This document shows, piece after piece, positions 18,341-26,423 of a DNA stretch of 63,811 bases (positions are counted from its first letter, which is position 1; the number at the start of each line of letters is the position of its first letter). The notes beneath the pieces are model-generated. The model made no database searches and was not told the DNA's origin. It worked only from the letters and a program-made list of their open reading frames with translations. The stretch is from Streptomyces sp. NBRC 110611. GTDB taxonomy: Bacteria; Actinomycetota; Actinomycetes; Streptomycetales; Streptomycetaceae. The stretch lies in contig NZ_BBUY01000019.1 in NCBI RefSeq assembly GCF_001590865.1, positions 52,735-116,545 on the forward strand, in the 5' to 3' direction. Both the position numbers and the translations under genes were made by a program.

Positions 18341-18541
18341 TCAGAGCCCCAGGAGGCTGTTGAGGCCGGCTCGGAGCCCATCGAAGGAGTCGATACCGGA
18401 CTCGTCGGCGCTTTGCTGACCGCCGTCGTCGCGGTGGCTGACCGGCTTCTCGGGAACGGCCGAGGCCACACCGGCGAGCGGGACGACGATGGCGGAGGCA
18501 AGCGCCGCGGCCGCGACGGAACGTCCTATGAACTTGCGCAT
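18341..18541 (-). CDS. Small secreted protein
   Basis: 66 aa. Signal peptide about 1-28 (MRKFIGRSVAAAALASAIVV, then ASA-VPEK). The mature peptide has only about 38 residues: an acidic Ser/Gln-rich start and a C-terminal amphipathic helix ending LNSLLGL. GGGAGAGG precedes the ATG. The family is not recognised. Size and layout recall small secreted Streptomyces peptides, but there is no chaplin or lantipeptide motif. Confidence 0.7.
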   Translation of the reverse strand: MRKFIGRSVAAAALASAIVVPLAGVASAVPEKPVSHRDDGGQQSADESGIDSFDGLRAGLNSLLGL

Positions 18542-18719
18542 GACCTCTCCCATATGACAGGAAATCTGACAATCGGATGAGTACCGCGCAGTGTCGCACC
18601 CTCCACGGACCCCGCGCAGGGCCACTCCGACGGACCCGGCGATTGCCCCGTTCGTACCCAGCCGTGCGCCGGTACCCGCGCCCGGGACCGGTCCCGGTCC
18701 GGGCCGGTCCCGGTCCGGG

Positions 18720-19733
18720 TCAGCGCTTACGGGCCCGGCTCGGCTGGACCCGGGCCGGCTCGCCCGGCATCTTCGGATGGTCGGGGGGATAGGGCAGATC
18801 GCCCAGCCCGTCCTCCGCCTCGTGCCGCTCCGCGAGCTCCAGGAGCGACTCCAGGCCGAAGGCGTGGTCCGCCATGTCGGCGTGCACATCGCCCAGTTCG
18901 GCAAAGCGCGGCGGGACCGTGCGCAGATCGAAGTCCTCGGGCTCGGCGTCCGGCAGCTCCTCCCAGCGGAGCGGGGTGGAGACGGTCGCCCGCGGCCGGG
19001 CACGCAGTGAGTACGCCGACGCGATGGTCCGGTCCCTGGCCATCTGGTTGTAGTCGACGAAGACCTTCGCGCCGCGCTCCTCCTTCCACCACGCCGAGGT
19101 CACCAGCTCCGGCATCCGCCGCTCCATCGCCCGGGCCAGGGCGATCGCGGCCCGTCTGACCGCGGTGAACGTCCAGCGGGGCCGGATCGGTACGTAGACG
19201 TGCACCCCGCGGCCGCCAGAGGTCTTGGGCCAGCCGCGCAGGCCGTGTTCGGCGAGCAGACCGCGCAGTTCACGGGCGACGCGGACGGCGTCCGCGAAAT
19301 CCGTGCCGGGCTGCGGGTCGAGGTCGATCCGCAGTTCGTCGGGGTGATCGGTGTCGGCGCAGCGTACCGGCCACGGGTGGAAGGTCAGGCAGCCCAGGTT
19401 GGCGGCCCACAGGACGGCGGCGGGCTCGGTGGGGCAGATCTCGTCGGCGAACCGGCCGCTGGGGAAGGTGATACGGGCGGTGGGCAGCCAGTCCGGGAGG
19501 CCCTTGGGGGCCCGCTTCTGGTAGAAGAACTCGCCGTCGACGCCGTCCGGGAAGCGCTGCAGGGTGGTGGGCCGGTCGCGCAGGGCCCGCAGCACCCCGT
19601 CCGCGACGGCGAGGTAGTACTGCGCGACATCGAGCTTGGTGAAGCCGCGCTCCGGGTAGTAGATCTTGTCGGGGTTCGACAGGCGCACCGCGCGCCCCGC
19701 GACGTCCAGCTCGACAGCTCCGCCTCCGGCCAT
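18720..19733 (-). CDS. LigD-type polymerase/primase domain protein
   Basis: 337 aa archaeo-eukaryotic-primase-type polymerase domain as found in LigD, here a separate protein. Features: LSNPDKIYYPERGFTKLDVA at the start, the catalytic acidic motif RIDLDPQ, and the conserved TSGGRGVHVYVPI. Such polymerases add nucleotides or ribonucleotides at double-strand breaks during non-homologous end joining. It is divergent from an ATP-dependent DNA ligase across 111 bp. No Ku gene is in the window. C-terminal tail is basic. Confidence 0.92.
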   Translation of the reverse strand: MAGGGAVELDVAGRAVRLSNPDKIYYPERGFTKLDVAQYYLAVADGVLRALRDRPTTLQRFPDGVDGEFFYQKRAPKGLPDWLPTARITFPSGRFADEICPTEPAAVLWAANLGCLTFHPWPVRCADTDHPDELRIDLDPQPGTDFADAVRVARELRGLLAEHGLRGWPKTSGGRGVHVYVPIRPRWTFTAVRRAAIALARAMERRMPELVTSAWWKEERGAKVFVDYNQMARDRTIASAYSLRARPRATVSTPLRWEELPDAEPEDFDLRTVPPRFAELGDVHADMADHAFGLESLLELAERHEAEDGLGDLPYPPDHPKMPGEPARVQPSRARKR

Positions 19734-19844
19734 GCCTCCACGCTAGGTTCCGGCCGGCTTCGGCGCGCGCCGGGCGGCTTTCGCCCGGACGGGACGGGTC
19801 CGGGCCGGCGCGCGGGAAGCGTGTCCGGCCCCGAGGATCGAGGT

Positions 19845-20906
19845 ATGGACCTGCCTGTGATGCCCCCGGTCTCCCCGATGCTCGCGAAGCCGGTGGCGGA
19901 CATCCCCGCCGGGATGCAGTACGAGGCCAAGTGGGACGGCTTCCGGGTCATCGTCTTCCGGGACGGCGACGAGGTCGAGATCGCCAGCCGTACGACGAAG
20001 CCGCTCACCCGCTACTTCCCCGAGGTGGCCGGCGCCGTACGGGCGCAGCTGCCGCGGCGCTGTGTCGTCGACGGCGAGCTCGTCATCGCCCATGACGGCC
20101 GACTGCACTTCGAGGAGCTGCTGGAGCGCATCCACCCGGCGGACTCCCGGGTCCGGACGCTCGCCGAGCGGACTCCCGCCTCCCTCGTCGCCTTCGACCT
20201 GCTGGCTCTCGGCCCGGACGCGCTGCTGGACGCGCCGCAGACGGTGCGCCGGGAGGCGCTGATCGGGGCGCTGCGGCCGGCCCGGGCGCCGGTGTACACC
20301 GCCCCCGCGACGACGGACCGGGAGCTGGCGCGGCGCTGGTTCACCCAGTTCGAGGGGGCGGGTCTGGACGGGGTGGTCGCCAAGCCGCTCGATCTGCCGT
20401 ACCGGCCGGGCGAGCGTGTGATGTTCAAGGTCAAGCATGCCCGGACCGCCGACTGTGTCGTCGCGGGCTACCGGCTGCACAAGAGCGGGCCGGTGGTCGG
20501 CTCCCTGCTGCTGGGCCTCCATGACGACTCCGGGCAGCTGCAGCACGTCGGGGTGTGCGCCTCGTTCCCGATGGCGCGCCGGCGCGCGCTGGTCGAGGAG
20601 CTGGCGCCGCTGCGGATGGACGAGGCCGCGGACCACCCGTGGGGTGCCTGGACGGACGAGGCGGCCCACGCGTCCCGGCGGATGCCGGGCGGGCCGAGCC
20701 GCTGGAGCGGCGGCAAGGACCTGTCGTGGGTGCCGCTGCGCCCGGAGCGGGTGTGCGAGGTCGCCTACGACCACATGGAGGGCAGCCGGTTCCGGCACAC
20801 CGTCCGGTTCCGCCGCTGGCGCCCCGACCGTACGCCGGAGAGCTGCACCTACGCCCAGCTGGCGGAGCCGGTCGGCTACGACCTGGGAGAGCTGCTGCGG
20901 GACTGA
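19845..20906 (+). CDS. ATP-dependent DNA ligase (LigC/LigD type)
   Basis: 353 aa. Motif I EAKWDGFR (about 26) holds the adenylated lysine; motif III-like ASLVAFDLLAL, motif IV GLDGVVAKPLDLPY and motif V VMFKVKH follow, then an OB-fold part with PLRPERVCEVAYD. It would seal nicks or ends with ATP. Together with the divergent LigD-type polymerase it forms a split end-joining module. Start ATG 19845 is set by the first conserved residues (MDLPVMPPVSPML). Confidence 0.93.
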   Translation: MDLPVMPPVSPMLAKPVADIPAGMQYEAKWDGFRVIVFRDGDEVEIASRTTKPLTRYFPEVAGAVRAQLPRRCVVDGELVIAHDGRLHFEELLERIHPADSRVRTLAERTPASLVAFDLLALGPDALLDAPQTVRREALIGALRPARAPVYTAPATTDRELARRWFTQFEGAGLDGVVAKPLDLPYRPGERVMFKVKHARTADCVVAGYRLHKSGPVVGSLLLGLHDDSGQLQHVGVCASFPMARRRALVEELAPLRMDEAADHPWGAWTDEAAHASRRMPGGPSRWSGGKDLSWVPLRPERVCEVAYDHMEGSRFRHTVRFRRWRPDRTPESCTYAQLAEPVGYDLGELLRD

Positions 20907-20938
20907 CGGCGGCGCGCGGCGGTCCGGGGCGCGGTATC

Positions 20939-20986
20939 GGGGGTCAGGGGTGTCAGGAGGCGTCAGGGGTCAGGGGGTGTCAGGGG
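20939..20986 (+). repeat. G-rich tandem motif, potential G-quadruplex
   Basis: Five runs of four or five G separated by TCA or TGTCA-type spacers (GGGGGTCAGGGGTGTCAGG at the left end). It spans the gap after the DNA ligase and the last codons of the convergent MASE1 gene. Confidence 0.6.
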
Positions 20987-21974
20987 CGTCGCCCTCCCGG
21001 GGCCAGCGGCGCCGGCTCTCCCCCGGCGCCAGGCGGTCCACCACATCGGCGAGTTCGCGGCAGGCCTGCTCGACCTTGTGCCGGATGGCGTTCTGCTCGG
21101 TGACGATCGCCGAGAGCAGCAGCGCGGTGAGCGCCGCGGACGCGTTGAGCGCCTGCAGGTTGATCATCGCTTCCAGCAGGCTGTGGCCCTTGAACGGCCC
21201 GGTGCCGGTGGTCGCCGACGAGATCGCCAGTACGGACACCAGCAGCACACAGGGCGCCGCGCCGCCCAGCTGGAAGCGCAGCGCCGCCCACACGATCAGC
21301 GGGAAGACCAGGAAGAGCAGCGACAGCTCGCTGTGCACGGACGTGAGGGCGACCACCAGCGCGGCGATCAGCAGCGCCGACGCCTCGGCCCACCGGACCA
21401 TGGGGACGTCCCAGGGACTGCGCAGGGAACGGAGGGCGAGCAGCAGCGGGGTGACGACGAGGATGCCCATCGCGTCGCCCACCCACCAGGCCGCCCAGGT
21501 CGGCCAGAAGACGCCGGCCGGCAGGTCGCCGGAGAGCAGCAGCGTCCCGCTGCCCACCGTGGCGCTGATCAGCATCCCGACGAAGGCGCCCAGGGCGACC
21601 AGGGCCACCCCGTCGCGCAGCCGGTCGAGTTCGGTCCGGAAACCGACCCGCCGGAGCATCAGCGAGGCGCAGACGGGGGCGAGGGTGTTGCCCGTCATGG
21701 TGCCCAGCACCCCGGCGTCGAGCGGGCCGAGCGAGGCGACGACGAGCAGGGTGCCGAGGGCGATGCCCGGCCAGGTCCACATGCCCACCAGGAGCAGACA
21801 GCTCAGGGAGATGCCGGTGGGCGGCCATAAGGGGGTGACCCTGGCGCCCGCGATGACCACCTGTTCCAGCAGCCCGACCTTGGCGGACACGTAGTAGACG
21901 GCGGCGAGGACGCAGATCGTCAGGGCTGCCGGTGCGAGTCGGCGGAGTTCCTCGGTGCGCACCACATCAGCCAT
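20970..21974 (-). CDS. MASE1-domain integral membrane protein
   Basis: 334 aa with eight or more hydrophobic helices matching a MASE1 sensor domain. The segment VTPLWPPTGISL and the later WVGDAMGILVVTPLLL are characteristic. MASE1 usually carries kinase or cyclase output domains; here there is none, only a short helical tail. Its ATG overlaps the stop of the upstream SpoIIE-type phosphatase by 8 bases (ATGGCTGA), so the two are co-translated and may form a split sensor/phosphatase pair. Confidence 0.88.
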   Translation of the reverse strand: MADVVRTEELRRLAPAALTICVLAAVYYVSAKVGLLEQVVIAGARVTPLWPPTGISLSCLLLVGMWTWPGIALGTLLVVASLGPLDAGVLGTMTGNTLAPVCASLMLRRVGFRTELDRLRDGVALVALGAFVGMLISATVGSGTLLLSGDLPAGVFWPTWAAWWVGDAMGILVVTPLLLALRSLRSPWDVPMVRWAEASALLIAALVVALTSVHSELSLLFLVFPLIVWAALRFQLGGAAPCVLLVSVLAISSATTGTGPFKGHSLLEAMINLQALNASAALTALLLSAIVTEQNAIRHKVEQACRELADVVDRLAPGESRRRWPREGDAPDTP

Positions 21975-22863
21975 CACACAACGGCGGCCGCTGGTCGGCG
22001 ACCACGACACGCGTTCCCGTCCCGCGCTTCACCCGGTGCTCTCCCCCGTCGCCCTCGAAGCAGAGCACCATCACGGCGGAGTCGTCGACGTGCCCGGTCA
22101 GTTCGGCCACGCTCATCACCGCGGCGGCCACCGCGTCCGGTGCGCCGCCGGCGTTGGCGCCGACCAGCCGGGTGACCTGGTTCAGCCCGTCCTCTATCGG
22201 GAACGACGGCCCCTCGATGACCCCGTCGGTGAGCAGCACCAGCGTCCCGCTCACGGTCAGCCGGCGGCGGGTGACGGGGTACCGCTCGCCGGGCACGATG
22301 CCCAGCGGCACGCCTCCGGGTTCGTCGGCGAGCCGGGAGCGGCCGTCGACGGTGGCCCAGACGCCGGGTACGTGCCCGGCCCGGGCGAGGGAGATCTCCC
22401 AGCCGGCCGGGTCGAAGCGGACGAAGGTGCAGGTCGCGAAGAGCCCGCAGTCCACCGAGAGGAGCAGGTCGTTGGCGCGGCTCAGCACTTCCCCGGGGTC
22501 GGCGGCGTGTGCGGCGACGGCCCGCAGCCCGAGGCGGATCTGTCCCATGAAGGCGGCCGCCTCCACGTCATGGCCCTGGACGTCACCGATGCAGAACGCG
22601 AGCGACCCGTCGGGCAGCGGGAAGCCGTCGTACCAGTCGCCGCCGATGTCGAGGCCGTGCCGGGCCGGCGCGTAGGTGGCGGCGGTGCGCAGCCCGGGCA
22701 CTTCGGGCAGCCGGGTGGGCAGCATCTCGCGCTGCAGCGCCTCGGCCAGTTCCACCCGGGCGCGCTGTTTCTCGGCGCCCTCCCGGGCCTGGGCGGTCAG
22801 CCGTCCGAGCGTGGCCAGCAGGTCGTCGGCGCTGGCCGACCGCGGGGGACGGCGCCGCGGCAT
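21967..22863 (-). CDS. SpoIIE/PP2C-family phosphatase
   Basis: 298 aa, a short N-terminal coiled segment (about 15-45, LTAQAREGAEKQRARVELAE) followed by the PP2C/SpoIIE domain. Metal-binding motifs DIGGDWYDGFPL and FCIGDVQGHDVEA are intact, as are VLLTDGVIEG and the closing DDSAVMVL. Start 22863 has GGGAG at the right distance; the longer frame begins in the intergenic region. It is the first gene of a two-gene operon with the MASE1 protein, which probably provides its signal input. Confidence 0.92.
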   Translation of the reverse strand: MPRRRPPRSASADDLLATLGRLTAQAREGAEKQRARVELAEALQREMLPTRLPEVPGLRTAATYAPARHGLDIGGDWYDGFPLPDGSLAFCIGDVQGHDVEAAAFMGQIRLGLRAVAAHAADPGEVLSRANDLLLSVDCGLFATCTFVRFDPAGWEISLARAGHVPGVWATVDGRSRLADEPGGVPLGIVPGERYPVTRRRLTVSGTLVLLTDGVIEGPSFPIEDGLNQVTRLVGANAGGAPDAVAAAVMSVAELTGHVDDSAVMVLCFEGDGGEHRVKRGTGTRVVVADQRPPLCDG

Positions 22864-23045
22864 GAATCGCTCCCAGGTGCGTCGGTGCATCGGCCGCCGC
22901 GGGGCGCACGCCCTGCGGCGGATCCTCGCGTAGGCCTCCTGACCTGGCCTGATGGGGGCTCTGGCGGAGCCCGTCCGGCCCGGTTCATCATATTTGCGCG
23001 CGGTGACTTCCGCTTGACGATCTGCCGACCGGCCGCCGGGCCGCG

Positions 23046-23411
23046 TCAGCTGCACGTCCAGCAGCCCGACCAGCAGGCGGAGCGGCCCGCCCGGTGGCCT
23101 CTGGGGCGCCGCCGGTCGGCCGGGCGCTCCTCGGCCCGGTGCTGGTCGGCGAGGACCTGCAGGGCGGCGAGCTGGGCGCAGAGGACGATGGTGACCGCGG
23201 CGAGCTCCTCGGGTTCGGCGTGCCCCCTGGCGATCCGCAGCGCGGGCGCGGCCGGTTCGGCGCCGCCCGGGCGCTCCTCGGCGGGTATCGCCCCGGTCGC
23301 CCCGTCGGCCGGCGGGTGCCCGTCGCTCTCCGGCCCCCGGCCGTCCGTCGTGGCCTCGTCGGGCCGGGTGCCCTTGGCGGTGGCTCCGCTCTCGTCGGTG
23401 AATGCGTTCAT
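23046..23411 (-). CDS. Acyl-CoA carboxylase epsilon-subunit-like protein
   Basis: 121 aa. The core ALRIARGHAEPEELAAVTIV (about 70-90) matches the hallmark of AccE/PccE, the small subunit that stabilises and activates actinobacterial acyl-CoA carboxylases. The N-terminal half is a disordered Asp/Pro/Gly-rich leader and the C-terminus (RSACWSGCWTCS) is unusual. These genes normally follow a carboxyltransferase gene; here none is nearby. No good ribosome site at ATG 23411. Assignment rests on one motif. Confidence 0.65.
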   Translation of the reverse strand: MNAFTDESGATAKGTRPDEATTDGRGPESDGHPPADGATGAIPAEERPGGAEPAAPALRIARGHAEPEELAAVTIVLCAQLAALQVLADQHRAEERPADRRRPRGHRAGRSACWSGCWTCS

Positions 23412-23731
23412 GTGCGGGGGTCCATGGGCTCGCGGGCGGTGCCTGTCGTGCCTGGTGGGCGGCGAGCCGGGCCGGCGCTGCACCGAGCCCTGGCCGGGGC
23501 CGTGTCCGTGCAGGTCACAGGGCCGACGCTAGGAGGCCGGCGGGGTGCTGTCGCGCGGGGAGCCGGTCCGCTGGGCCGTTCGGGCGACCGGCCGGGCTGC
23601 GCGCGTGATATCCGGCGCCGAGGCCGTGTTGTTCCCGTCCCTCCCGGTCCGAGCGGCGAGCATGGCGCGCAGGTATGTGCCGGCACGCGGGTGCCGGATG
23701 ACGCACTCAGGGCGGTCAGGATGGCGGGACG
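23412..23731. other. Intergenic between divergent accE-like and efeB-like genes
   Basis: About 320 bp, no gene, hairpin or clear operator recognised. It must hold both promoters. I saw no obvious iron-box palindrome. Confidence 0.35.
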
Positions 23732-25006
23732 ATGAGACGTGATCGGGACGGCGGCGGGTGTGTCCCCGTACGGGACGACGGGCGCCGGGATTTCCTCAGA
23801 TGTGCGGCGGGGTTCGCGGGAGTGGCGGCCACCGGCGTGGCGGCCGGCGCGGGCCCGCACGGGGAGGCCGCCGCGGCGGAGCGTCCGGCGGGCCTGCGGC
23901 GCGACGACGACCGGCGGCGGCCGCCCGAGAAGGTCCCCTTCCACGGCCGCCATCAGGCCGGCGTCATCACCCCCCAGCAGCTGTTCGCCGGGTTCGTCGG
24001 GTTCGATGTGCTGGCCGAGAACCGCGAGGGCCTGGTGGAGCTGTTCCAGGTGCTCACCCACCGGGTGCGGGCGCTGACGGCCGGGGTGAAGCCCAGGGAC
24101 GAGCTGGTCGCCTCCCAGCCGCAGACCCCGGACTCGCTCACCGTCACGATCGGGGTGGGGGCCTCGCTCTTCGACGACCGGTACGGGCTCTCCGGGCACA
24201 AGCCCCGGCATCTGAAGGCGATGCCGGCCTTCCCCAACGACCGGCTGGTTCCGGCGCGTTGCCACGGCGATCTGTCGGTGCAGGTCTGTGCGGAGCACCC
24301 GGACGCCATCGTCCACGTCCTGCGCGATCTGGCGCGGGAGACGGACGGGCTGCTCCGGCCCCGCTGGCGGACGGACGCCTTCCTCAATCCGTCCCGACCC
24401 ACCGGGGCGCGGCGCAACTTCCTCGGCTTCAAGGACGGGATCGTCAATCCGGACACCGCCTCGGCCCGGGAGATGAGACGGCTGATGTGGGTGACCCCGC
24501 CGTGCGGGGAGCCGGACTGGGCGCTGGGCGGCTGCTACCAGGTGCTCCGGCTGATCCGCTTCCACGTCGAGAAGTGGGACAAGGTGCCGGTGGAGCACCA
24601 GGAGAGAATGTTCGGGCGGCGCAAGGCGAGCGGCGCGCCCCTGGACGGCACCCGGGAGACCGACGCGCCGGACTACCGCAGCGACCCGCACGGCCGGCGG
24701 ATCGCGCTCGACGCGCACATCCGGCTGGCGAACCCACGGACGCCGAAGTCCGACAACTCACGCTTCCTGCGGCGGAGTTACAACTACGACGACGGCTTCG
24801 ACCCCAACGGCCGGATGAACCTCGGCCTGGTCTTCTGCGGCTACCAGCAGGACCCGGAGCGGCAGTTCGCGACCGTGCAGCGACGTCTGGAGAACGAGCC
24901 GCTGGCCCGGTTCATCACGCCGACCGGCGGCGGCTACTTCTTCGTCCTGCCCGGCGTACGGCACTCCCGCGACTGGTTCGGGTCCGAGCTGCTGAAGAAG
25001 GTCTGA
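23732..25006 (+). CDS. efeB: Tat-exported DyP peroxidase, EfeB/deferrochelatase-like
   Basis: 424 aa haem peroxidase. The N-terminal RRDFLR motif followed by a hydrophobic stretch indicates Tat export. The DyP signature GFKDG is at about 232-236; DAHIRLANPR holds the probable haem-ligand histidine and RRSYNYDDG the distal arginine. EfeB enzymes peroxidise dyes or take iron from haem. The usual partners EfeU and EfeO are absent here, so an iron-uptake role is less certain than the enzyme class. Confidence 0.9.
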   Translation: MRRDRDGGGCVPVRDDGRRDFLRCAAGFAGVAATGVAAGAGPHGEAAAAERPAGLRRDDDRRRPPEKVPFHGRHQAGVITPQQLFAGFVGFDVLAENREGLVELFQVLTHRVRALTAGVKPRDELVASQPQTPDSLTVTIGVGASLFDDRYGLSGHKPRHLKAMPAFPNDRLVPARCHGDLSVQVCAEHPDAIVHVLRDLARETDGLLRPRWRTDAFLNPSRPTGARRNFLGFKDGIVNPDTASAREMRRLMWVTPPCGEPDWALGGCYQVLRLIRFHVEKWDKVPVEHQERMFGRRKASGAPLDGTRETDAPDYRSDPHGRRIALDAHIRLANPRTPKSDNSRFLRRSYNYDDGFDPNGRMNLGLVFCGYQQDPERQFATVQRRLENEPLARFITPTGGGYFFVLPGVRHSRDWFGSELLKKV

Positions 25007-25063
25007 GCGGGAGCGGCCGGCCGGGCGGGGCACCGGGCGCACCGGACGCCGGGCACCTCACCG

Positions 25064-25129
25064 GGCACGGGCGTACGCAGGGTAAGGGCGTACGTGCCGG
25101 GCCGGGCACCCGCCGCGTACGCCCGTGCC
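25064..25129. terminator. Long hairpin between convergent genes
   Basis: 15-bp perfect stem (GGCACGGGCGTACGC and its complement) enclosing 36 nt that carry a third partial copy of the arm. It lies between the EfeB-like and lipase genes. Confidence 0.7.
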
Positions 25130-25142
25130 GGCCGGTGCCGGC

Positions 25143-26318
25143 TCAGCCGCAGTTCCCGCCGTCCGGCCGGCCCGCGAAGCGGCCGGCGAGCCAGTCGGCA
25201 GCCGGTACGGAGCCCACGATCGCACCGAGGACATGCTCGCCGAGCGGGATCGAGGCCCACCGGACGGTGGCGCCCCTGGCGCACCAGTCGTCGCGCAGCC
25301 GCCTGCCGACCCCGTAGGGGATCAGTTCGTCGACGGTCCCGTGGTAGAGGAACACCGGGGCGTCCGGTTTCCGGGTGCCCAGGCGGGATTCCCGCAGCCG
25401 GCGCTGCCAGTCGGGTGCGTCCAGCGGATTCTCGACGGTGACGTCGGAGATCCTCTTGAAGAGACCGGCGACGGTGTTGACGGCCACACAGTTCTTCTTC
25501 ATGAAGTCGACGTAGTGGCGGCCCTTGGCGTTGAGGTACTTGTCCAGGCGCAGTTCGGGGAAGGCGGCATTCTGACCGGTGGCGGCCATCAGGATCAGCC
25601 CGGCGCCGATGTTGCCGTCGTTGGCGTCGGCGACCGTGCGCAGATCGGCCGGGACGCCGCCGGTCGCGGTCCCCTTGACGTCGAGCTCGGGCGCGTACGA
25701 ACGGTGCAGTTCGGCGGCCCAGCTGGTCGCCTGGCCGCCCTGGGAGTAGCCCATGATGCCGACCGGGGAGTCCTCGGTGACTCCGGCCGCGCGTGCCCCG
25801 GGCAGCCGCTGCGCGGCGCGGGCGGCGTCGAGGACGGCCTGTCCCTCGGCGCGTCCGACGGTGTAGGTGTGGTCGCCGGGGGTGCCGAGGCCCTCGTAGT
25901 CGGTGACCGCGACGGCCCAGCCGCGGGCGGTGAGCTGCTGGATGAGGTTGGCCTCCATGGTGGTGCCCTTGGGGAAGCCGGCCGAGGGCGCGCAGGAGTC
26001 GGCGAGACCGACGGTCCCGACGGCGTAGGTGACGAGCGGGCGGGGGCCCTTCCTGCCGTCGACGGGGACGATGACCGTCCCGGAGACGGTGTTGGGGGTG
26101 CCCTTGGCGGTGGTGGAGCGGTAGGTGAGGTGCCAGGCGCGGGTGCCGGTCGGCTGGCCGGGCAGGGGGTGGAAGGAGGTCGGGGCGGCGGTGACGATGT
26201 CGCCCGGGCGGCTCGCCGCGGGCGCGGCGGACTGCCCGGACGCGGGGCCGGCGCCGGCGAGGCCGAGGGTGAGCGACAGGACGGCGGCGGTGGCGAGTGC
26301 GGTGGAGCGTGGGCGCAT
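25143..26318 (-). CDS. Secreted lipase (secretory lipase family)
   Basis: 391 aa alpha/beta-hydrolase. Signal peptide about 1-30 (MRPRSTALATAAVLSLTLGL). Nucleophile elbow GYSQGG, acid in GTVDELIPY and histidine in GEHVLG near the end give a complete triad. Family known for extracellular triacylglycerol or ester hydrolysis. GGGAGA precedes ATG 26318. An AraC-type regulator lies immediately upstream on the same strand, and two palindromes lie in the 105-bp gap, so regulation by it is plausible. Confidence 0.88.
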   Translation of the reverse strand: MRPRSTALATAAVLSLTLGLAGAGPASGQSAAPAASRPGDIVTAAPTSFHPLPGQPTGTRAWHLTYRSTTAKGTPNTVSGTVIVPVDGRKGPRPLVTYAVGTVGLADSCAPSAGFPKGTTMEANLIQQLTARGWAVAVTDYEGLGTPGDHTYTVGRAEGQAVLDAARAAQRLPGARAAGVTEDSPVGIMGYSQGGQATSWAAELHRSYAPELDVKGTATGGVPADLRTVADANDGNIGAGLILMAATGQNAAFPELRLDKYLNAKGRHYVDFMKKNCVAVNTVAGLFKRISDVTVENPLDAPDWQRRLRESRLGTRKPDAPVFLYHGTVDELIPYGVGRRLRDDWCARGATVRWASIPLGEHVLGAIVGSVPAADWLAGRFAGRPDGGNCG

Positions 26319-26340
26319 ACGGCTCTCCCAACGGACGGCT

Positions 26341-26368
26341 GGCACGTATGCCGGGCGGCACGCGTGCC
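26341..26368. promoter_or_regulatory. Two palindromic boxes upstream of lipase
   Basis: GGCACGTATGCC (26341-26352) and the perfect palindrome GGCACGCGTGCC (26357-26368), 16 bp centre to centre, 22-50 bp before the lipase start. They share GGCA-n4-TGCC and may be a double operator. Confidence 0.45.
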
Positions 26369-26423
26369 GGGTGGTCGAGGCGACCGTAGTGACTCGCGGG
26401 TAAGGAGGAACTGACCGGAACGC

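Noticed and set aside
16512..18599. 695-codon minus-strand open frame
   Set aside because: Antisense to the AMP-dependent ligase; no protein-like sequence.
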